From Tuctoria greenei (lineage: Eukaryota; Streptophyta; Magnoliopsida; Poales; Poaceae), in assembly GCA_036927565.1 (NCBI GenBank), contig JAYESD010000001.1:112635110-112699109 (forward strand): 64,000 nucleotides of DNA. Reading direction: 5' to 3'. Positions within the stretch are counted from its first letter, which is position 1; each line of letters begins with the position of its first letter. Position numbers and translations under genes: made by a program. The notes under the pieces are model-generated. The model was not told the DNA's origin and made no database searches. It saw only the letters and a program-made list of their open reading frames with translations. Positions 56,614-64,000 of this stretch are shown piece by piece.

Positions 56614-57078
56614 TGATTGATGACAACCAATTGAGATTTCACAAAATATGATAAAAAGTTGAGATTTTCATAAAGTGTGCACATATGAGTTTGAAACACA
56701 TTAAGCGATGAAAACATAAGTCATATGTGCACTCTTTATGTTGGGATGCAAAACTAAGTATGTGTAAACAATAATTTTTATGAGAATGACATAATTGACA
56801 TCAATACATCACAAATTTCATCAATACATCAATACATCAATGCAAAACTAAGTATGTGTAAACTAAGTATGTTATTTTTATAGCAAAATCATAGATTTCA
56901 TCAATATCTTCATAATCAGTTCATAACCTTGCATCACAAGACCAAAAGTACCAAAAGAGCATATTATAAGTCTTACAACCCACGAAAAGACAAAAGACAC
57001 AAAAGAGAGCTCTCCTCGCATCCTACAGCTAAAGCCTAAGACTCCCAAAACTCCCCGTCAATCTCTCCCCCTTTGGCA

Positions 57079-58678
57079 TCAAGACACCAAAAAGAAGGAG
57101 AGGAGGGACCTAAGGTCTTCAAGCCTCACTGTTGGTCCTCTCATCGTCTTCATCTTCATTCTCTGGCTGATGAGGAGAAGGAGGTGGAACGGAACCACTC
57201 GAGTCCCAATGCCAAAATAGGCAAGCTCGGAGGGAGTCAAGGGCCCGAGCTCAGTGAAGTCAGAATCAGAATCATCAGAAATGACTGGAGATCCAATGGA
57301 CTCGATCTCCAGCTTTTGGCAAATTTTCTTCACATTCTCTTTGACATATCTCATGTCAGCCTTTCTCCTCTTGTTTAGCTTATGGGATTTCACTTTGGCC
57401 TTTTTGCAAGTGGCAAAGATGGCTGACAGGTACTTTAAGATGCCACTTGGGGACCCCTTTTGAGGAGGGTCACTAGTGGCGGGAGCAGCCCTAGCATCTC
57501 CAATAGCTCTCGCTGAAGCCTCTGCATTGGAAGCAGGAGAGGGAGCAGCTTGAACACTTGGCTGTTGAGGCTTCTGGGGCCTCAAGGGGAGGTGCTCCAC
57601 ATCCTTGACCAACTTGATGCATGTGACCTTCTCAATCATAAACATAAGATAGGGGGCATAGCCACAAGATCTGTTTAGCGTGTAGGAGATATTGACCATA
57701 TCGTTCCAAATATAGTCAAAGAGATCAAACTTCCTGTCTTTGCTAATGACATTCATCAAGGTCCTGAGGTATCCTGCACACTTCCAGCATCCCCATCCTT
57801 GGGGGCAATGGACTTCCTAAGGACCCTGTTCAGCACCACAAAGAGAGGCTTCATGTTCTTGGTGGAAGGAGGATTGAACTTTGAGTTGGGTTCATAGAGA
57901 AACTTCATCCTATCCTTCTCAATGACACCAATGTTGTGATGATCAAATTGTCATTGCTGGAGGTGTCAATATGTAGCAATCTTGCAAACTCTTCATAAGT
58001 GATGGTGTACTTGGATCCATGAGTCATCCAAGGTACCCGCTCTTCCTCATTGCTGGCAAAGTGGCAAGTAGCATAAAACTGAGTTATGACCTCGTCATTC
58101 TAGTTGTCTCTAAAGGCAAAAAGATACTTCAAGCCACACCTTTCAATTGTCTCGAACACCTCCACAAAAGGTGAGAAACCCTTCTTCTCAAAGTGTGCCC
58201 AATCTTTCCATTGGGTGTGCACAACTGGTGTCTTCATTGGGAGATAGACAGTCTTGTAGAAATCTGCATGGAAATTACTCTACAAACTCCCATCAGTAGC
58301 CTGCTTGGGTCAGTTGTAACAATCAACATTCCTGAACTTTGCAGCCGTGTCGCTGCCCTTTCCATTGAATCGCTCCTCCGCGGGATCCCGAGCCCCTTCC
58401 CTTGGATTTGACATCTTTAGGGGGCCAATCGGGCCCGTTGCAATCGCTTTGCCCTTGCCCTTGGCTTGGCGGGAACTTGCTGAGCTAGGGCCTCCTCTAG
58501 CAGAAGCTTTGGAGGCAGGATTCTTTGTGAGCACCTTCCGTCGAGCCTGGGGAGGAGAAGGAGCCGGATCGGATGGGCGCTGTAGGCGCTTCTTGCTTAG
58601 GCTCATCGAGGGCCGAAGCACGGCTTCGTGGTCCATCTCGGCCTCGAAATCGGAGATCTCATCGTTGGTACTCAACAT
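57079..58678 (-). pseudogene. Sirevirus env-like ORF, broken
   Basis: The ATG at 58678 opens MLSTNDEISDFEAEMDHEAV, followed by a serine/lysine/proline-rich N-terminus (SASSRQAKGKGKAIA) and EERFNGKGSDTAAKFRNV. After stops near 58310 the matching blocks continue in other frames: EVITQFYATCHF, VPWMTHGSKYTITYEEFARLL and, in the open stretch 57759-57079, NISYTLNRSCGYAPYLMFMIEK. A low-complexity alanine/proline stretch and an acidic tail follow. Position after pol and these blocks fit the env-like gene of Sireviruses. Its function is not established, and this copy has several stops. Confidence 0.7.
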
Positions 58679-58764
58679 TGTCCTGAGAATGGATTTCACA
58701 AGGTATTGATGAGAATAGATGACACGGAATTGCATTGAGGAATTGAGAAGTTAGGGTTGAGTTT

Positions 58765-59410
58765 AGAAAAATCGGACTAGTCCGGTGTACAGGCACGGAC
58801 TAGTCCGGTTGACCGGACTTGTCCGTGCATGGACCGGACTAGTCCGGTATTGAACCTCTAAAACCCTAACTATGAGACAAATGGTGATTCCTAATGCACA
58901 AATAGCTTAGTAGCAAGGTAATACATCAAGTAAGAATGTATTAGGTGAAAGGAACTAAGATTTTTTATCAACATTGAAGGAAATAGCAATTTCTGGGGTT
59001 TGGGATGAGATTTTACCGAAATTGCTTGATTCTCGGAGATGTAGGGGTTGAAGGAGCGGACAAGTCCGTGGTCTTCAATCCCTGAGCAATGGAGGTCATT
59101 TTCCACCAAAATCCGAGGAGTTTTGATGGAGGATGATGGAAATAGCCTTGGGGAGCTCGAGTGTGGAGAGAGAAAGCTTGAGGCAAGTGTGGGGGTGAGG
59201 AAGATTAGGGTTTGGTGGCGGCTAGGGTTATGGACACGAAAAATCGGATTTGTCCGAAAATGATCGGAATAGTCCGAACTTTTCTAGAGCCTATATCGGA
59301 CTAGTCCGTGGTCTACCGGACTAGTCCGACTTAGCCGTCACTCTACGGACTAGTCTGCACGAGCGGACTAGTCCTGGCAACCACAGACTAGTCCGTGGTC
59401 ACCAGGGAAG
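58765..59410. repeat. Second palindrome cluster between pol and the env-like ORF
   Basis: CGGACTAGTCCGG, CGGACTTGTCCG and ACGGACTAGTC words occur in two groups, 58765-58850 and 59055-59400. Between them the DNA has no credible gene. The same word is used in the LTR cluster. Confidence 0.7.
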
Positions 59411-59639
59411 AAATGCTTAGCCCATTCGTATATGTTCGAAGGTACTTATTAAGAAAATAGGGAGGCAAACCAAATCAAATAATCTCGGTGAATATGATCA
59501 GTAAGCATTCAACAATCAAGTAATGATCATAATTCACCAAGATCTAGTAATTGACATAGTTTTTTTGGGAAAACTGAGAGGGATGATTTTCACAACACAA
59601 TCAATGAATTTTGAAGATAGCATTCAGGTATACAAGATT
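59411..59639 (-). other. Spacer after Sire-2 pol
   Basis: AT-rich, no gene seen. Confidence 0.5.
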
Positions 59640-60027
59640 TCAAGCCACATTCCGAGCATCAAGGATATTTAGTTCATTTCGGAGCTCGAAAAAGCGTTTT
59701 TCATCAAGTGGCTTGGTGAATATATCGGCTAGTTGCTTTTTGGTATTGACATGTGAAATGGCTATACCCCCCTTCATTGAATGGTCTCTCAAAAAGCGAT
59801 GCCGGATGTCTATGTGTTTGATCCTAGAGTGCTCAACGGGATTATGGGCAATTTTAATTGCACTCTCATTATCACAAAGGAGTGGAATACAGTTCATATT
59901 GTAACCGTAATCCCTTAGAGTTTGTCGCATCCAAAGGAGTTGTGCACAACAACTCCTGGCTGCAACATACTCCGCTTCGGCTGTGGATAAGGCAACGGAG
60001 TTTTGTTTCTTGGAGGACCAAGAAACT
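59640..60027 (-). pseudogene. pol: Sire-2 pol, RNase H end (continues at 63974-64000)
   Basis: It is open from the hAT insertion to the TGA at 59640. It contains SSKKQNSVALSTAEAEYVAA, CAQLLWMRQTLRDYGY, LLCDNESAIKIAHNPVEHSRIKHIDIRHRFLRDH and KKQLADIFTKPLDEKRF, the classical Copia RNase H end. On the far side of the hAT element the frame continues as FLGRSLVSW at 64000-63974, joined through the duplicated 8 bp. No damage other than the hAT insertion is visible in this part. Confidence 0.9.
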
Positions 60028-60180
60028 TAGGGATGGCAATTGTACCCGCGGGTTCAGGTACCCGACGGGTACGGATACATATTTTTACCCACGGGTACAA
60101 CCCGTACACGACCTGTCATTTTTCGAGCACAGGTACGAGTTTTATTTTTTACCAGCGGGTACCAGTCGGGTTACCCAAAT
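60028..60180 (+). repeat. Left hAT end with CGGGTACCCG-type subterminal repeats
   Basis: Repeats such as cccgcgggttcaggtacccgacgggtacgg extend for about 100 bp inside the terminal repeat. Their inverted relatives are at 63815-63973. Confidence 0.75.
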
Positions 60181-60894
60181 TTTTAGATTTGGGCCAAAAC
60201 AGGGAGTCCAGCCCATAAGAAACCCTAATCTTTTTACCCCGTACCATACCCCCGACTCTAGTACTCCACCCCCGACTCCCAGTCAGTGCCGCAACCCTCC
60301 TGTCCCGACTTCCTCTCCCTCCCATCGCCCCCTCCCATCGCACGGGCACGGCGCGTCGGTGCCAATCGCCATGGCCGCAGCCGCACCCAGCGCCACCCCG
60401 ACCTAGTCTGGCAGTCCGCCGTCGCCCGCCCTCCCACTGCCCCCTCCCGCCGCCGTAGCACCGCGCCACCGCCCTGAGCTCAGCACCGTCCGTCCGCCCC
60501 GACCTCGACCCTCACAGCCACCTCAGATCCAGCCTCCGCCCTCCGCCGCCCGGCTGCCGCCCGTGGGCCTCGACCGGCATCGCCACCGATGCATCCTCGT
60601 AGGACGCAGGGCACTAGGGTCGTCTCCAAGTAAATCTGCACCGGCAACCCTCATTGCTCCTCGGTATTGTTCCTTCCAATCTTCCAGTATTGATATGCAT
60701 GCTCGATGTTGTGATGTTTAGTCTTACCCTAGCCCGTAGCCTGACGTTTATTCACTTGAGTAACCAGCAAATCTTGTCAAATTGTCATCTTGATATTGTA
60801 GCAATCATACCGTGTTACAACAGCAAGTCCTGTTATATGCAAATTAAATTTGTGTCCCCATATTGTTTTTTTTTTCAGAAGTTGGATCTACAAC
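60180..60894 (+). other. 5' untranslated part of the hAT element
   Basis: Positions 60250-60560 are rich in C and CCG (proline-rich frames in several directions), then the DNA turns AT-rich up to the acceptor-like tttttttttcag at about 60878. I read it as promoter and 5' leader. The short frames at 60286-60477 are by-products of composition. Confidence 0.5.
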
Positions 60895-63170
60895 ATGTCT
60901 TATCCAAGTGGAACAGATGCACCTGCCCTTGGTGCTGCTTCAATAGCTGCTGCTGCAAAGAGGCCACGTCGTGGTCGTGCCAATCCAGCTCTATCGGCAG
61001 CTAGTGGTGCCGCCTTTTCATCAAATACTATTGGTGCTACTGCCGGTACAGGTTCTGCATCTCAACCCACACCAATAGCTTCTGAAGAAGGTCCACCTTT
61101 AGATGTAGATGATAATGTTGCTGTTGGTAAAAAAGGAAGCTTAAGTCCGATGTTTGGCTTGAATTTGAACAAGTTACCATGGCTGGTCAAACTAAAGCCC
61201 AATGCAATTGGTGCAAAAAAATGCTGGTTGGACACAGTAGAGCAGAGACAAACCATTTGCATAGTCACCTTGGTAGTTGTGCATCTAGAAAAGTTAGAAA
61301 AGGATTAAAACAAGCAACGTTGAAGGTAAGCAAAGATGAGAAGGGGGCTGCTATAGTTGAAAGTATGTTTTTGATCAGCAAGTTGCTAGAAAAGAACTTG
61401 CACTAATGATATGTGTCTATGAGTATCTACTCTCTATGGTTGACCATACTGGTTTTCGTAGATTTTGTGCATCACTGCAGCCTCTTTTTAAAGTAGTGTT
61501 GAGAAACACTATTAAAAAGGATATATTGGATATGTATGAGGTGCAAAGGCTTTCTTTAGTCAACTCTTTTCAACATTGTCATTCTCGAATTGCTGTAACT
61601 ACAGACATGTGGACATCAAATCATCAAAAGAAAGGATATATGTCCGTCACGGTGCACTATATTGATGAAGATTGGAAATTGAAAAGTTATTTGTTGAGGT
61701 AATATGCTATTACATTTGCTGTTTTTTGAAGTTTGGAAGCTTTTATATGCTATAATTTATTACAATTGTTGTATATTATTGTTTTGCAGGTTCATATATG
61801 TGCCAGCCCCACATACAACAGAAGATGTCAGTGATGTTCTTTATGAAGTGTTACAAGACTGGCAGATTGAGAAGAAGGTGTCAACAATGACTCTTGATAA
61901 TTGCAGCACCAATGACAGTCTCATGCAAGCTATGCAAGATAAGTTGCCTCTATCATCTTTGATGCTACAAGGTTCATTGTTGCATATGCGATGGGCTGCA
62001 CATATTATAAACTTGATTGTCAAAGATGGCATGAGTGTCATGGAAAGTGGTATTGAAAGGATTAGAGAAAGTGTTGGATTTTGGTCTGCCACACCCAAAA
62101 GACATGAGCGTTTTGAACGAACTGCAACACAAATGAACATTAAATATGGTAAAAGGATAGCTTTAGATTGTAAGACTAGATGGAATTCAACTTACCTCAT
62201 GCTTAGCATTGCTCTAGAGTATCAAACAGTTTTTGAACGCCTTGCAAATAAAGAAAAACTTTGTGCTTCTTTTAAGCCAACCAAAGAGGATTGGGAATTT
62301 GCTAGGGAGCTTTGTGCTAGGTTGAAGATATTCTATGATGCAACGGAGTTATTGTCGGGCAATAATTATGTGACAGCAAACCTATTTTCCCCTAAAATCT
62401 GTGGTATCTATTTGGGTATTGAGAAATGGAAAAACAGTCCTATTCCTAAGGTCGAAGAGATGTCCGTATTCATGAAACAGATATTTTATAAGTATTGGGC
62501 AGATGTGCATGGTTTAATGGAAGTAGTTGCTGTTCTAGATCGTAGGTATAAAATGAAGTTTATGTAAGCTTTCTATAGCCCCATATATGGTGAGGACAGT
62601 CCAGCCACTAATATTGAATTGTCTAGAGTTAAAAGCTTGTTGTATGATTTGGTATTGGAATACCAAGTATGTATGGAGGATATGGCATCAACAGATGATA
62701 CACATGCAACTAGAAATGTCATCCAAAATGAAGGAGATGATCTTGTATTTGATATGTTTGATAAGTTCTTATCGGAGGAAGTAGAAGAGAGTTCAACTTA
62801 TGTGCTTACTGAGTTGGACTTGTATTTGGAGGAGCCAACACTGCCAAGAACTCAAGATTTGGACATTATCAATTGGTGGCAGTATGCAGGAATACAGTAT
62901 CCCATTTTATGAAAGATTGCAAGGAATATTATGTCAATTCCTGTTACAACTGTGGCTCCTGAGTCTGTTTTTAGCACCGGGGGTAGGACAATTAGTCCAC
63001 ATCGAAGTAGACTAGCTCCAAAAACAATTGAAGGTTTAATGTGTATGTAAGCTTGGTCTCGTACTGATGTTATTGGCCAAGAATCCTCTTTCAAAAATGC
63101 TGTAATGTGTTATATGGAGGATGAAGAAGAAGATGAAATGGTAGCACTTGAATGCTTTGATTTTAATTTA
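60895..63170 (+). pseudogene. hAT transposase, broken by frameshifts and stops
   Basis: An ATG at 60895 follows a T-run and CAG, so a 5' intron is likely upstream. A serine/alanine N-terminus leads, after a frameshift in an A-run near 61130, to a BED zinc finger (CNWCKKMLVGHSRAETNHLHSHLGSC). Another frameshift near 61370 leads to the catalytic region starting ICVYEYLLSMVDHTGFRRFC and AVTTDMWTSNHQKKGYMSVTVHYID. An intron 61699-61789 (GTAATATG...TTTTGCAG) joins LLR to FIYVPAPHTTEDVSD. The long open part runs to a TAA near 62565. The C-terminal dimerisation segment (LDIINWWQ, PVTTVAPESVFSTGGR, RSRLAPKTIEGLMC) is interrupted by TGA near 62910 and TAA near 63048. No active protein is expected. Confidence 0.88.
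61699..61789 (+). other. Predicted intron in the hAT transposase
   Basis: GTAATATGC to TTTTGCAG, 91 bp and AT-rich. Removal restores one frame between SYLLR and FIYVP, where related transposases read continuously. Confidence 0.65.
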
Positions 63171-63814
63171 TGTTTCTGTTTTCACAGTTCTATGTGTTGT
63201 CAATCTAATGTAATTTCTTTCTTAATTTTTTTAGGATGATCGTTCATCCACAATTGTTGATTGATGAATAATTGAAGTTTGGAGAAGAAAAAGAACTGGT
63301 ATTTGTTGTAATACTTGCTGAATTCTAATTTTGTTCTACAATTCTGTTTTCATTCAATCATTCATTTCTAATGCTTGAAGGTCTGGAATGTGGAATCTGG
63401 AGAATAAGGTATGTACTCTGTAGAAGAGCTCAAGACTGTATTGTGGCTGAAATGTGGTTGTGGACTTGTGGCTGTAATTGAAACCTGGAATGAAGGTCTG
63501 CATAATTGCATTTCATGGAATGAAGTTCAGGATGATTGCATTTGAAGACTTTTGAGTGCTGTTATCTGCAATTGAACATTTAAAGATGTATGATGTACTG
63601 AAATGTGTTGTACTAAAGTTATTAGTATTGAACATTTGAACCTGGGTAGAGCTTCGTGTCATTGTGCGTTGTACTGAACTTCTATCGCGTGATGTACTAT
63701 TTTCATATGTTGAAATCTGCGTTATTCCTCAAATGTGCAAACTGTATGTTGAAATATGCATTATTGTTGTGTATTAAAATCTGAAAACTGTATTATCTGT
63801 TGCATTTTGTTATA
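63171..63814 (+). other. 3' part of the hAT element after the transposase
   Basis: AT-rich DNA with repeated tgaaatgtg, tgaaggtctg and ttgaacatttg words. No gene seen. Confidence 0.5.
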
Positions 63815-63973
63815 CCCGGCGGGTACCCGAAACCAGCCCGAAACCCGTCGGGTACGGGTTCGGGTATGGAAATTTACCCGCGGGTACGGGTACAAAATTT
63901 TACCCGTGCACTGTTTCAATCCAGGTCGGGTTTTTGCTCTACCCGACCCGAACCCGACCCGTTGCCATCCCTA
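63815..63973 (-). repeat. Right hAT end with subterminal repeats
   Basis: Dense cggcgggtacccgaaacc, cgtcgggtacgggttcgggta and acccgcgggtacgggta words occur here, then the terminal TTGCCATCCCTA. Denser than the left side. Confidence 0.75.
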
Positions 63974-64000
63974 AAGAAACTAGGGATCTTCCTAGGAATT

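Larger units (their letters stand above)
60028..63973 (+). mobile_element. hAT transposon (3946 bp)
   Basis: Ends TAGGGATGGCAAT and GTTGCCATCCCTA are inverted. Flanks are aagaaact on both sides (60020-60027 and 63974-63981), a perfect 8-bp duplication and the size expected for hAT. Subterminal DNA at both ends is filled with CGGGTACCCG, CGGGTACGGG and ACCCGCGGGTA words. The transposase gene inside is on the plus strand and is damaged. It sits in Sirevirus RNase H. Confidence 0.95.
54983..64000 (-). mobile_element. Sirevirus Copia element (Sire-2), interrupted by a hAT element and cut by the right edge
   Basis: On the minus strand the order is RNase H at the end of pol (64000-63974 and 60027-59640), a palindrome-rich spacer, an env-like ORF, polypurine motifs, and a 3' LTR (56597-54983). 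An ORF after pol, clustered palindromes and GGGGGAGA purine tracts are Sirevirus features. The upstream pol, gag and 5' LTR are outside the window. It is a different copy from the Sirevirus remnant at 23350-24734. Confidence 0.88.

Noticed and set aside
57079..58678. True viral envelope gene
   Set aside because: The ORF is of the Sirevirus env-like class. I see no signal peptide or clear membrane segment and several stops, so only the positional label is justified.

Overview
The window looks like intergenic DNA from a grass (Poaceae) nuclear genome. I see no convincing host gene, no tRNA or rRNA gene and no bacterial-type operon. Nearly every base can be assigned to nested transposable elements. 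The grass assignment rests on the families present: Tat-lineage Ty3/Gypsy elements with an antisense extra gene, Tekay/Del-type chromoviruses with LTRs of several kb and an upstream extra ORF, Sirevirus Copia elements, an Athila fragment, a CACTA element with GCGG-rich subterminal repeats, a MULE-like element and a hAT element. I cannot name the species.

Layout. (1) Positions 1-8069: a Tat element on the minus strand (Tat-1) cut by the left window edge; 5' LTR 7221-8069, gag-pro 7183-4790, pol 4789-1247, then a 3' non-coding hairpin region. (2) Positions 8260-22499: a small MULE-like DNA transposon with inverted ends of about 140 bp, split by a complete 12.96-kb Tat element on the plus strand (Tat-2, 9191-22154, two 841-bp LTRs, near-perfect target duplication). 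Tat-2 carries a degraded gag-pol on its own strand and a spliced antisense gene on the opposite strand. (3) Positions 22500-24734: unassigned LTR-like DNA and a broken Sirevirus pol on the plus strand. (4) Positions 24735-42662: a decayed Tekay chromovirus on the minus strand (Tekay-4) holding a 1394-bp CACTA element (33351-34744, TSD TGT) in its leader and a truncated third Tat element (Tat-3, 37089-41117) in its 5' LTR. (5) Positions 42663-51413: the 5' part of a second Tekay element (Tekay-5): partial gag, an orf0-like upstream gene, leader, tRNA-iMet type primer site and a 4.27-kb LTR. (6) Positions 51414-54982: Athila gag/protease remnants on the minus strand, interrupted by a 1.6-kb foldback element with 437-bp arms. 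(7) Positions 54983-64000: a Sirevirus on the minus strand (3' LTR, palindrome clusters, env-like ORF, end of pol), interrupted by a 3.95-kb hAT element (60028-63973) with a perfect 8-bp target duplication.

How the parts relate. None of the elements looks fully autonomous now, but several preserve the logic of the living family. The Tat copies share a UAG codon exactly between protease and reverse transcriptase, an acidic repeat tract inside the first RNase H, an array of CGGAGCT...AGCTCCG hairpins after pol, and an antisense gene with a short GT-AG intron kept in two copies. The Tekay pieces do not pair cleanly by target duplications, which points to inter-element recombination or deletion as well as simple nesting.

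The most unusual signals are the spliced antisense gene of the Tat elements, the shared amber codon at the pro/RT boundary, the foldback element whose arms both hold the same coding-like segment, and the orf0 gene kept in one Tekay copy and lost from the other.
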